Shown one piece after another: positions 43,816-52,712 of a stretch of 64,000 bases of DNA. The DNA lies in contig CAJTRK010000013.1 of assembly GCA_910578475.1 (NCBI GenBank), positions 31,238-95,237 on the forward strand. The letters are read 5' to 3'. Below the pieces are notes generated by a model. That model was not told the DNA's origin, ran no database searches, and saw only the letters and a list, made by a program, of their open reading frames with translations. The stretch comes from an uncultured Lachnospiraceae bacterium (GTDB lineage Bacteria > Bacillota > Clostridia > Lachnospirales > Lachnospiraceae). Made by a program: the position numbers and the translations under genes. Each line of letters starts with the position of its first letter. The stretch's first letter is position 1.

Positions 43816-44465
43816 CAAAAGGAAAATACAGGATGAACTGCTATTTGCCGGAAAACGGGCATGTGGAGCAGATTGTTTACTTACATACGGCAGCGTCCGA
43901 AGCGGCTTCTGTCTGGGAGCTGACGGAGAAAAATTACGCGCTTGTATCGATAGAAGGTCTTGACTGGAACAGAGATTTGTCGCCCTGGCCGCATGAGAAA
44001 GTTTTTGCGGGAGGAGAGGAGTTTGCCGGAGGCGCCGGAGAATATCTGGAAATGCTGACCGGGCAGATTGTGCCGGCCGTGGAACAGACGTTATTACTGA
44101 CTCCGAAGAAACGGTATCTGGCAGGCTATTCACTTGGCGCTTTATTTGCAGTCTATGCAATTTATCATACCGCTCTTTTTGACGGTATCGGTTCTGTATC
44201 GGGCTCGTTATGGTATGACGGGTTTTCTGCGTATGTGAAAGAACATACAGTCAGACGTAATCCCGATAAAATTTATTTTTCGTTAGGAGATAAGGAAGCG
44301 TTATCTGCACGAGGAATCATGCAGACTGTTTTGATGCGCACAGAAGAGATTGAGAAAAAATTCCGGATGGACGGCATATGCACGATTCTGGAGATGAATC
44401 AGGGAAATCATTTTAAGCAGGCGCCGGAGCGGCTCGCAAAAGGGCTGCGCTGGCTGCTTCTTTAA
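43806..44465 (+). CDS. Alpha/beta-hydrolase, esterase-like
   Basis: 219 aa. The nucleophile elbow is YLAGYSLGALFAVY (G-x-S-x-G), with DGIGSVSGSLWYDG following, and a late histidine in NQGNHFKQAPERL; together they give a Ser-His catalytic set. The pattern resembles esterase D/IroE-type hydrolases. Substrate unknown. ATG 43806 has GAGGAG upstream but only 3 bases of spacing; ATG 43764 is the other possibility. It overlaps mecA and ends at a terminator. Confidence 0.78.
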   Translation: MLITKGKYRMNCYLPENGHVEQIVYLHTAASEAASVWELTEKNYALVSIEGLDWNRDLSPWPHEKVFAGGEEFAGGAGEYLEMLTGQIVPAVEQTLLLTPKKRYLAGYSLGALFAVYAIYHTALFDGIGSVSGSLWYDGFSAYVKEHTVRRNPDKIYFSLGDKEALSARGIMQTVLMRTEEIEKKFRMDGICTILEMNQGNHFKQAPERLAKGLRWLLL

Positions 44466-44474
44466 TGAATATAA

Positions 44475-44508
44475 GGGCGTTTGCATGAGCATGCCGCCCG
44501 TTGTTTTT
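44475..44508 (+). terminator. Terminator after mecA-esterase
   Basis: GGGCG (44475-44479) pairs with CGCCC (44495-44499) and GCATG with CATGC inside, followed by GTTGTTTTT. An ATG at 44485 lies within the stem, which argues against it as the helicase start. Confidence 0.75.
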
Positions 44509-44529
44509 AGAAAGGACAAAGGTATAGAA

Positions 44530-46233
44530 TTGAGTAAAGAACAGGAAAACATGAAGAACATGAAAGAAGGAAACAACACCGAAGAAGGGAACAGGACAGA
44601 AGAAACACAAAACGGGAATGAGACAGGACTTACTTATCGGGAATCCGGCATCGATGAGCGCATCATCCGCGCGGTGGAAGAAATGGGATTTGAGCAGATG
44701 ACGCCGATTCAGGAGCAGGCAATTCCTGTTTTTTTATCGGGAAAAGACATTATCGGACAGGCACAGACGGGAACGGGAAAGACTGCGGCATTCGGGATTC
44801 CGATTCTGGAGAAAATCGACCCGGAAAATAAGAGCTTACAGGCGGTAGTGCTGTGTCCTACGAGGGAGCTTGCCATGCAGGCGGCGGATGAACTGCGCAA
44901 GTTTGCCAGATATCTGCATGGAATCAAGGTGCTGCCGATTTACGGCGGACAGGATATTGTAAGACAGATTAAAAATCTGAAAAGCGGGGTGCAGATTATC
45001 GTCGGTACGCCCGGCCGCGTGATGGACCATATGCGCCGCCGTACGATTAAGATGGAGCATGTGCATACGCTTGTTCTGGATGAAGCGGATGAAATGCTGA
45101 ATATGGGATTCCGCGAGGATATCGAAACGATTTTGAAAGAAGTGCCCGAAGAGCGGCAGACGGCTCTTTTTTCCGCGACGATGCCGAAACCGATTCTGGA
45201 TATTACGAAGATGTACCAGAAAGACGCTGTCTTTTTGAAAATGACGCCGAAGGAAGTGACGATACCGCTCATCAAGCAGGCTTACTATATGGTGCGGCAT
45301 CAGGATAAGGAAGAAGTGCTGTGCCGTCTTATGGATTACTATGACCCTTCCCGCGCTTTGATTTTCTGCAATACAAAGCGGATGGTAGATGAGTTGACGG
45401 AACATCTGAAAGCGAGAGGGTATGAGGTAGAGGGACTTCACGGAGACCTTTCCCAGAACCAGCGCGATACGGTCATGAATCTCTTTAAAGGAGGCCGTGC
45501 CGCGGTTCTGATAGCGACCGACGTTGCGGCAAGGGGAATTGATGTTGATAATGTGGAAGCGGTATTTAATTTTGACGTACCGGAAGACATTGAATATTAT
45601 GTGCACCGCATCGGCAGAACGGGGCGGGCGGGCAGAACCGGACGTTCCTTTACGCTGGTAACGCGGCGGGAAATTCAGAAACTGCGGGAAATTGAGCGCA
45701 TCTGCCATACGAAGATACGGGAAAGAAAGATTCCTTCCGCGGCCGATATTACGGAACGAAAAGCGGAAAAGATTCTGAAAGAAGCGGAAACCGTTATCAA
45801 AGAACAGAACACGGATAAAGCGCTGCAGTTTGTCGAAGAACGGTGTGCGCTCGGAGAATACAGCGCATTACAGTATGCGGCCGCATTCATGAAAATGAAG
45901 CTCGGCGATGATATTGAGGATATCAGACAGGAGCGTTCTCCGTTAGAGTGGGTGACGCAGGGAAAAAGAGGAAAAGGCGGCGATAAAGCGGGAGCCGGCG
46001 GCAGATTCGGAGGCAGAAGAGCGGATAAAAGAGGTTTCGGACAGAGCGGTCCTGGCAGAAGAGAAGACAGGGACCGGACAGACCGAAACGGCGGTAAAAA
46101 AGATCGGTCAGACCGAAATAAATCGGAAAGAGGAAGAGGCGGCAGAGGGTACGACCGAAGCAGTTCCGACAGAAACAGCAGATATGCCATGCTGCGTATC
46201 AAGACCAAAAAGAGCGGGGGAAAAAGTTCCTAA
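44530..46233 (+). CDS. DEAD-box RNA helicase (CshA/DeaD type)
   Basis: 567 aa. Motifs in order: Q motif MTPIQEQAIP, Walker A AQTGTGKTAA, PTRELAMQ, DEADEML, SATMP, and HRIGRTGRAG. After the two RecA-like domains (to about 370) comes a helical extension and a basic, Arg/Gly/Asp-rich tail (about 480-567; GRRADKRGFGQSG, RGRGGRGYDRSS) typical of RNA-binding ends. Roles are RNA decay and ribosome assembly, especially in the cold. TTG 44530 is chosen, with AAAGGACAAAGG upstream, because ATG 44485 lies in a terminator stem. Its stop overlaps the convergent YgjP-like gene by 4 bp. Confidence 0.93.
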   Translation: MSKEQENMKNMKEGNNTEEGNRTEETQNGNETGLTYRESGIDERIIRAVEEMGFEQMTPIQEQAIPVFLSGKDIIGQAQTGTGKTAAFGIPILEKIDPENKSLQAVVLCPTRELAMQAADELRKFARYLHGIKVLPIYGGQDIVRQIKNLKSGVQIIVGTPGRVMDHMRRRTIKMEHVHTLVLDEADEMLNMGFREDIETILKEVPEERQTALFSATMPKPILDITKMYQKDAVFLKMTPKEVTIPLIKQAYYMVRHQDKEEVLCRLMDYYDPSRALIFCNTKRMVDELTEHLKARGYEVEGLHGDLSQNQRDTVMNLFKGGRAAVLIATDVAARGIDVDNVEAVFNFDVPEDIEYYVHRIGRTGRAGRTGRSFTLVTRREIQKLREIERICHTKIRERKIPSAADITERKAEKILKEAETVIKEQNTDKALQFVEERCALGEYSALQYAAAFMKMKLGDDIEDIRQERSPLEWVTQGKRGKGGDKAGAGGRFGGRRADKRGFGQSGPGRREDRDRTDRNGGKKDRSDRNKSERGRGGRGYDRSSSDRNSRYAMLRIKTKKSGGKSS

Positions 46234-46826
46234 AGTATCAGTTCGTCGCCGTGTTCTTTCAGCCACCGGCGCAGTTTGCGGTAATCCGGGCAGACTGCTT
46301 CGACGGCCTGCCAGAAAGCAGACGAGTGGTCCATATGGGTCAGATGACAGAGTTCATGTACGACTACATAATCCAATACGGCAGGCGGCGCGAGCATCAG
46401 CCGCCAGTTGAAAGAGAGGGTTCCTTTGCTGCTGCAGCTTCCCCATCTCGTTTTCTGGTCGCGGATGGTAATGCGTTCGTAAATGCCCCCGGTCATAGCA
46501 TGATAATAGGCGACCCGCTGTGGAATATAAGCGCGGGCCGCATCTTTATAGCGTTTTTCCAACGCGCTTCTTTGAACGGCAGACAGGTCGGAGACAGGTC
46601 TGCTGTTTTTTTTGTCGCAGATTTTCAGATAATTTGTAATTATCCAGTGGCTTTTTTCTTCCGCCATGCGCATAATTTCCCGCTCGCTCGTGCGAAGCGG
46701 CACACGGAAAAAAATCTCTCCATCCCTGTCGATGGAAATTGCCATTGTTTTACGCCTGCTTTTTATCACCGTAAAGGGAAGCGTGTATTCAGTTCCGTTT
46801 TGGGAAACAGTAAATGTATGCTGCAT
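46230..46826 (-). CDS. YgjP-like zinc metallopeptidase
   Basis: 198 aa. KTRWGSCSSKGTLSFNWRLM and VVVHELCHLTHMDHSSAFW (HExxH with a third His) are the signature of the YgjP/M48-related family (old DUF45). It is cytoplasmic, without signal or membrane segment. GAGGA precedes the ATG. It is convergent with the helicase gene and divergent from gpmI. Function in the cell is not established for the family. Confidence 0.88.
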   Translation of the reverse strand: MQHTFTVSQNGTEYTLPFTVIKSRRKTMAISIDRDGEIFFRVPLRTSEREIMRMAEEKSHWIITNYLKICDKKNSRPVSDLSAVQRSALEKRYKDAARAYIPQRVAYYHAMTGGIYERITIRDQKTRWGSCSSKGTLSFNWRLMLAPPAVLDYVVVHELCHLTHMDHSSAFWQAVEAVCPDYRKLRRWLKEHGDELIL

Positions 46827-46876
46827 TTGTAATCCTCACAAGGCTTATTTTCAAAGCCTATTTTATCACAAAAGAT

Positions 46877-46905
46877 TTGTAAATCAATGGAAGATGTGAT
46901 AGTAT
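46877..46905 (+). promoter_or_regulatory. Candidate gpmI promoter
   Basis: TTGTAA (46877-46882), 17-bp spacer, TAGTAT (46900-46905), about 98 bp before the gpmI ATG. A short GC hairpin (GCCGAGGC...GGCCTCG) follows in the leader. Confidence 0.5.
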
Positions 46906-47003
46906 GAGAATGCAGAAGCCGAGGCTGCAGTCCGGCCTCGTCTGAACTTACATGATAGAATAAAAAATGCAAAATTTTATAGAAAAGAAAAGGAGAAAGA
47001 ACG

Positions 47004-48545
47004 ATGGGAAAGAAACCGGCAGTATTAATGATTTTAGATGGCTACGGTCTGAATGAGAAAACAGAGGGGAATGCGGTTGCACAGGCCAAAACGCCTGTCA
47101 TGGACAAACTGATGCAGGAATGTCCTTTCGTGAAAGGAAATGCAAGCGGTATGGCGGTCGGACTTCCGGACGGCCAGATGGGAAATTCTGAGGTAGGACA
47201 TCTGAATATGGGAGCAGGCCGTATCGTATATCAGGAGCTTACCAGAATTACGAAAGAGATTCAGGACGGCACATTTTTTGAAAACCCCGCTTTGATGGAT
47301 GCGGTAAACAACTGTAAGAAGAACAATTCCTCGCTTCATATGTACGGACTGATATCGGACGGCGGTGTGCACAGCCACAACACGCATTTATACGGTCTGT
47401 TGGAACTTGCGAAAAGAAACGGTCTGGAAAAAGTGTATGTGCATGCTTTTCTGGACGGACGTGATACGCCTCCGGCAAGCGGAAAGGGCTTTGTGGAAGA
47501 CCTGGAAGCGGAAATGAAGAAAATCGGCGTCGGTGAAGTAGCTACCGTAACGGGCCGTTATTATGCGATGGACAGAGATAATAACTACGACAGAGTGCAG
47601 AAAGCATATATTGCGCTGACAAAGGGCGAAGGACTCGAAGCGCCGAGCGCGCCGGAAGGGATTCAGGCTTCCTATGACAGAGAGGAAACGGACGAATTTG
47701 TAAAACCTACCGTTGTAATGAAGAACGGCGCGCCCGTTGCGACAATTAAAGACGGCGATTCCGTTATTTTCTTCAATTTCAGACCGGACCGCGCAAGAGA
47801 AATTACGAGAAGTTTCTGCGATGATGATTTCAAAGGGTTTGACAGAGGAAAGAGACTGGATATCAAATATGTCTGCTTTTCCGATTATGACCCGACCATT
47901 CCCAATAAGGAAGTGGCTTTCCATAAGATTGCCGTGACCAATACATTTGGAGAATGGCTGGCTGCCAACCATATGAAGCAGGCGAGAATTGCGGAGACCG
48001 AAAAATATGCGCATGTGACCTTTTTCTTTAACGGCGGTGTGGAAGAGCCGAATGAAGGGGAACACAGAATTTTGGTTAATTCTCCCAAAGACGTTGCGAC
48101 TTACGATTTGAAACCGCAGATGAGCGCATATGAAGTATGCGACAATCTGGTGAATGCGATTAAATCCGGCGAATACGATGTCATCATCATTAATTTCGCG
48201 AATCCGGATATGGTAGGCCATACCGGCGTGGAAGCTGCGGCAGTCAAAGCGGTCGAAGCGGTGGATGAATGCGTCGGCAAAGCAGTAGACGCGATTAAAG
48301 AAGTGGATGGTGTGATGTTCATCTGCGCAGACCACGGCAACGCGGAACAGCTGGTTGATTATGAGACAGGAACGCCTTTTACCGCACATACGACCAATCC
48401 TGTGCCGTTCATTCTGGTGAATGCGGAGCCTTCTTATAAATTGCGCGAGGGCGGCTGTCTGGCGGATATCGTACCGACTTTGATTGAACTGATGGGTATG
48501 GAACAGCCCGCGGAGATGACAGGAAAATCCCTTCTCGTGAAATAG
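47004..48545 (+). CDS. gpmI: 2,3-bisphosphoglycerate-independent phosphoglycerate mutase
   Basis: 513 aa. Interconverts 3- and 2-phosphoglycerate in glycolysis with two Mn2+. The metal/phosphate site is seen in VLMILDGYGL, the phospho-Ser in QMGNSEVGHLNMGAG, and metal ligands in FLDGRDTPP, NFANPDMVGHTG and ICADHGNAEQ. The length is standard. AAAGGAG precedes the ATG. The next gene starts 36 bp later without a terminator. Confidence 0.97.
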   Translation: MGKKPAVLMILDGYGLNEKTEGNAVAQAKTPVMDKLMQECPFVKGNASGMAVGLPDGQMGNSEVGHLNMGAGRIVYQELTRITKEIQDGTFFENPALMDAVNNCKKNNSSLHMYGLISDGGVHSHNTHLYGLLELAKRNGLEKVYVHAFLDGRDTPPASGKGFVEDLEAEMKKIGVGEVATVTGRYYAMDRDNNYDRVQKAYIALTKGEGLEAPSAPEGIQASYDREETDEFVKPTVVMKNGAPVATIKDGDSVIFFNFRPDRAREITRSFCDDDFKGFDRGKRLDIKYVCFSDYDPTIPNKEVAFHKIAVTNTFGEWLAANHMKQARIAETEKYAHVTFFFNGGVEEPNEGEHRILVNSPKDVATYDLKPQMSAYEVCDNLVNAIKSGEYDVIIINFANPDMVGHTGVEAAAVKAVEAVDECVGKAVDAIKEVDGVMFICADHGNAEQLVDYETGTPFTAHTTNPVPFILVNAEPSYKLREGGCLADIVPTLIELMGMEQPAEMTGKSLLVK

Positions 48546-48580
48546 TCTTTTGCGGGCCGGGAGAAAGGTATCGTATTGTC

Positions 48581-51500
48581 ATGGAATTTACAATCGACAA
48601 TGGAAAAAATATTTTCATTCGAATATCGGAAAAAGAATCGGCGGCAGTTCAAATTGCCGCCGATAATCTGGAAAAGGATATTGGAAAAGTATTTCGGCAT
48701 ATCAGGGTATACAGGGATACCGGGGAAGAAAAAATCTGGCAGAATCCGGGGAACGGGATTCCGGCAGATTTTCTTTTTATTCACATCGGAACGATTGGCG
48801 TATCGGAAGAAATCGGGGAACTGGCCGATTCCGGGAAGCTGCGTGATGAACGGGGAATGCTCCGCAAAGAAGCGTTTTGCCTTTCGGTCCGTAACGGGGA
48901 GCTGGTCATTGCCGGAACGGACAGGCGGGGAACAATTTACGGCATTTACAGTTTATGTGAGCAGCTCGGCATTTCGCCCTGGTATTTTTGGGCGGACGTG
49001 CCAGTACATACAAAAGAACGCTTTTCCCTGCCGGAAGATTACTGCATGACGGACTGGCCTTCGGTGGAATACCGGGGAATTTTTATCAATGATGAAGAGG
49101 AACTGGAAGCCTGGGCGAAAGCGCGCATGAAAGAGGATACCATCGGCAGAAAGACTTATGAAAAAATATTCGAACTGCTTCTTCGGCTGAAGGCGAATTA
49201 CATATGGCCTGCGATGCACGTCAATTCTTTTAATATGGAGCGGGAAAACGGCGCGCTGGCGCAGCGGATGGGGATTGTCGTCGGAACCTCTCATTGCGAC
49301 ATGCTGATGCGTTCCAACAATCGTGAATGGATTCCCTGGCTCGCCCGAAAAGGATATACGGATGCGCGCTACGACTATTCCATAGAAGGAAAGAACCGGG
49401 AGATTCTGCGGGAATACTGGAAGGAAAGCGTGGAACAGAATCGGGTGTTTGAAGTCTGCTACACAATCGGTATGCGGGGCATTCACGACAGCGGTTTTGA
49501 GACGGAAGGTCTGGACGAAGCGATGCCGCCGGAAGAACGGCGGCAGGCCAAAACCGCATTGCTGGAACAGGTCATCAAGGACCAGTGCGATATTTTGCAA
49601 AAAACGCTTGCCGAAAAGCCGATGATGACTTTCATTCCGTATAAAGAGGTGCTCGAGCTGTATGATAACGGGCTGCGGATTCCGGAAGATGTGACGCTCG
49701 TATGGGCCAACGACAATTACGGACATATCCGCCGGTTCCCTTCGGACAAAGAAAAAAAGCGGGAAGGCGGCAACGGCATTTATTACCATAATTCTTATTG
49801 GGCGTCCCCGGGGATGTCCTATGTATTTTTCTGTTCAATTCCTCTGGCGCATACGCGAAACGAGCTGCAGAAGGCCTGGAACGAGGGGATTCGAAAGTTA
49901 TGGGTGTTAAACAGCGGCTCGATAAAGCCGCTGGAACATGAAATTACCTTTTTCCTGCGTCTGGCATGGGAAATCGGGAAAGAGGACGCCCTGACGGAAG
50001 ATGTGGAAGCGTTCAGCGTTGATTGGTTTAACAGAACTTTTTCCGGAGGAATCGGACAGGAGGCGGCCGGTCTTCTGCATGATTTTGCACAGCTTACGAA
50101 TGTGCGGAAACCGGAAAACATGGAGGCGGATGTCTTTTCCCAGACCGCATACGGCGACGAAGCGGCGGTGCGGATTCACCGGTATGAATCTTTGTTTGAA
50201 AAAGGAAATTCCTTATATGCGGGGCTTCCGGCGGAAGAAAAAGCGGCTTTTTATCAACTGGCGCTGATGCGGATTCACGCGGGTTATTTCACGAATCTCG
50301 CGTATTATTACGGGGACCGCAGTACGCTTATGTATGAGCGCGGCAATATGCAGGCGGCGGCGCTCTATACGGAGAAATCAAGACAGTTTGAGGATGCGCG
50401 CCGGCAAATGATTCTGTATTATAATACGGTCATGTCCGACGGCAAATGGAAAGGAATCGTGAATCCGGAAGGTTATCCGCCCCCGCGGGCGGCGATGATG
50501 CCCCTTTGCACGCCGCCGCTCGTAACGGCGGGAAGTCCGCATATGCGGGTGGATGTGTGGAACGGAGAGGAAACACCTGAATTTGTTTCCGGCCGTGAAA
50601 AATGGATAGAAATCGGTAATACCGGTACGGGAGCCGTATCGGTGACGGTAGAAACGCCGGCATGGTTAGCGGTTACGGCGGCAGATACGGGCAGCGATGA
50701 GCGGGAAAAAGCGATTGTCAGGTCAGTCAATCGACTGGAAGCGGAAATCAGAACGGAACTTCGTATCTGTCTGCATGTTTTGCCGGAGAAGATGGAAGGC
50801 GGAGAACGACAGGGCGAAATCCTCGTACGGAGTCTGACCGAAAGCGTTGAAAAGCGTATTCCGGTGCGGTATGTGCCGGGAGACGGCATAACATCATGCG
50901 CCGTGGAAGAGGATGGTCTGATTGTCCTGGAAGGGGACTGCGTTCAGGGACTTGCGGAGAATCAGGCATTCCACAGGATTCCCAGACTTGGAAGAGGTTA
51001 TGGCGGCCTGATAGAAGCGTGTGGGACGTCGGGAGAGCCGCTGCGGTTTTCTTTTGTTTCCCGGAGTGAGGGCAGCTTTTTGATGGAATTGCTGCGTTTT
51101 CCTTCGCTGAATGCGACGGGGCGGCTCCGCATCGGCGTAGCGCTTGACGGAAATCCGGTTCAGATTTTGGAATCCTGCGCCAACGATGAGTGGAAGGGAA
51201 ACTGGAAGCAGAATGTGCTCGATAACGGAGAGCGTCTGTTGATGGCGCTGCCCTTTGCAGAAGCGGGAGAACACAGTCTGCGGCTCTGGGCAGTGGATGC
51301 TTATTTTGCTTTCTCGAGAATTATCATTTATACAAGACCCCGCAGGGAGAATCAACTGGCGGGCATCATGGGGAATCAGCGGCTTCCGGAAAAATGGGAT
51401 GTTTTCCGGTGGTGTGAGGCCTTTTACGGGAGATTGGAGACAGGCCCGCGGCCGGTGCTCTATGTTATGGCGAAGTCGGCAGAGGATACGCTTATAAAGC

Positions 51501-52087
51501 TCGGCGAAGAAGTACAGGATAAAGCGGAGGAAAATCGGGTGAATCCCGGATGGTATTCGGAACGGGGCGGCCGCATGTTTGTGGAAGAAAACGGAGCGGT
51601 CAGAATCGACGCTGCCGCCGCGCTTGCCGGAAGCGGTTTCGCGTGGAAGAGCGGAGAAGGCTGGCGGCACTGTGCTGGAGAATCTTTCGGACGGAGCGGA
51701 CTGTGCCTGTATGTGCGGAAACGGCAGGATATGGCAAAGAGTGGAAAAATACCCGCCCTGCATTACCGTTTCGAATGCGGGGGCGGGAAATATACGTTTT
51801 GGATGCTCGTTAAGTTCCGGGATGCGGCGGCCTGTTGTTATGGCGTCGGCATCGACGGTGTGCGCATACCGGCAAATGCGCTGTCATTTGGCGGAAATTT
51901 GTTCCGGTACGAGACGGAGCAGATTTATCAGTGGATTCCGGCGGCGGAGCTGACGCTTTCCGAAGGAACGCATGTGCTTACGCTGTACAGCGTAAACGCA
52001 GGAATACGGTTTGACCGCTTTTATCTTACCAAAGGGGAAGAGCTGCCTCCCGTAGATTCCGTGTGGAGCCGTCACAGGACTTCGTAG
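48581..52087 (+). CDS. GH115 xylan alpha-1,2-glucuronidase-like enzyme
   Basis: 1168 aa. The N-terminal part (about 1-150) has the alpha/beta fold common before GH115 and GH20 barrels (GTDRRGTIYGIYSLCEQLGI). The barrel shows family-typical segments: EYRGIFINDEEELEAWA, LKANYIWPAMHVNSF, VVGTSHCDMLMRSN, TLVWANDNYGHIRRFP and LWVLNSGSIKPLEHEITFFL. C-terminal beta domains follow (about 650-1168). GH115 enzymes release (4-O-methyl)glucuronic acid from xylan side chains. There is no signal peptide, so the substrate is probably an imported oligosaccharide. The released uronate could feed the same pathways as the TRAP locus (inference). The 3' end overlaps the convergent GH42 remnant by 16 bp. Confidence 0.9.
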   Translation: MEFTIDNGKNIFIRISEKESAAVQIAADNLEKDIGKVFRHIRVYRDTGEEKIWQNPGNGIPADFLFIHIGTIGVSEEIGELADSGKLRDERGMLRKEAFCLSVRNGELVIAGTDRRGTIYGIYSLCEQLGISPWYFWADVPVHTKERFSLPEDYCMTDWPSVEYRGIFINDEEELEAWAKARMKEDTIGRKTYEKIFELLLRLKANYIWPAMHVNSFNMERENGALAQRMGIVVGTSHCDMLMRSNNREWIPWLARKGYTDARYDYSIEGKNREILREYWKESVEQNRVFEVCYTIGMRGIHDSGFETEGLDEAMPPEERRQAKTALLEQVIKDQCDILQKTLAEKPMMTFIPYKEVLELYDNGLRIPEDVTLVWANDNYGHIRRFPSDKEKKREGGNGIYYHNSYWASPGMSYVFFCSIPLAHTRNELQKAWNEGIRKLWVLNSGSIKPLEHEITFFLRLAWEIGKEDALTEDVEAFSVDWFNRTFSGGIGQEAAGLLHDFAQLTNVRKPENMEADVFSQTAYGDEAAVRIHRYESLFEKGNSLYAGLPAEEKAAFYQLALMRIHAGYFTNLAYYYGDRSTLMYERGNMQAAALYTEKSRQFEDARRQMILYYNTVMSDGKWKGIVNPEGYPPPRAAMMPLCTPPLVTAGSPHMRVDVWNGEETPEFVSGREKWIEIGNTGTGAVSVTVETPAWLAVTAADTGSDEREKAIVRSVNRLEAEIRTELRICLHVLPEKMEGGERQGEILVRSLTESVEKRIPVRYVPGDGITSCAVEEDGLIVLEGDCVQGLAENQAFHRIPRLGRGYGGLIEACGTSGEPLRFSFVSRSEGSFLMELLRFPSLNATGRLRIGVALDGNPVQILESCANDEWKGNWKQNVLDNGERLLMALPFAEAGEHSLRLWAVDAYFAFSRIIIYTRPRRENQLAGIMGNQRLPEKWDVFRWCEAFYGRLETGPRPVLYVMAKSAEDTLIKLGEEVQDKAEENRVNPGWYSERGGRMFVEENGAVRIDAAAALAGSGFAWKSGEGWRHCAGESFGRSGLCLYVRKRQDMAKSGKIPALHYRFECGGGKYTFWMLVKFRDAAACCYGVGIDGVRIPANALSFGGNLFRYETEQIYQWIPAAELTLSEGTHVLTLYSVNAGIRFDRFYLTKGEELPPVDSVWSRHRTS

Positions 52088-52473
52088 ACGGCAGTACCGA
52101 AGGCCGGCAGCGTCTGCGGGCCGGAGACTTCTTTTTCATGATAGAGAAAACGCATCTTCTTTTTCAGGATAAAAGAGATTTCGACCGGTCGGAAATTCAG
52201 TACAAACAGGAAATATCTGCCGTTTTTCTGGCGGAGCGAAAGTTCCGCATCGCTGCCGTCCGCCTCGATGAGTTCCATAAAAGGGGACAGGACGCCGGCG
52301 TAAGTTAGAAGTTCCGGCAGGCTGTTTCCGGAAAAAGCTCTGCCAAGATGGAGTACCCGGCCTTTTCCGACCCGGCGTTCCGTCAGGGCCGCTTCACCCG
52401 CATAATAACCGTTTTCGCCTTTCCCTCGTAAATATCCTGGATTTTGCAGTCCTTGCCTGCTTTGTGTTTCCAT
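52072..52473 (-). pseudogene. GH42 beta-galactosidase remnant (C-terminal ~130 aa)
   Basis: 133 codons. TERRVGKGRVLHLGRAF, SPFMELIEADGSDAELSLRQ and GRYFLFVLNFRP match the C-terminal domains of GH42 beta-galactosidases (about 650-700 aa); the trimerisation and final beta-sandwich parts are present and the whole catalytic barrel is absent. The ATG at 52473 has no Shine-Dalgarno. A near-consensus promoter sits immediately upstream, so the deletion has brought a promoter next to the gene end, or the promoter arose later. It overlaps the GH115 gene end by 16 bp. Confidence 0.7.
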
Positions 52474-52479
52474 ATATTG

Positions 52480-52508
52480 ATTGTACTATTTTGAGATTTA
52501 TATGTCAA
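52480..52508 (-). promoter_or_regulatory. Promoter directly in front of the GH42 remnant
   Basis: TTGACA (52503-52508, minus strand), 17-bp spacer, TACAAT (52480-52485). The predicted start of the RNA falls within a few bases of the ATG at 52473, so the message would be leaderless or nearly so. Confidence 0.6.
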
Positions 52509-52712
52509 AAATATCAGAATAATTTTGGGAAAATTGAGAACAGGGGCTATCCATAATGAAAAAAGCATTGTATAATGAGACTAATGCACGAATCTATTTC
52601 AGCATATGCCTGTGAAAAATGCTGAAACTATATTGTGTATTCGATGTTACGAAATGGTTTTCCTAATGTCCATTGAAAAATGCAGGCTGTGGAGGGGCAT
52701 CATTTTTTAATT

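Noticed and set aside
44485..44529. ATG 44485 as helicase start
   Set aside because: It lies in the stem of a terminator for the upstream operon; TTG 44530 with its own AAAGGACAAAGG is a better start.
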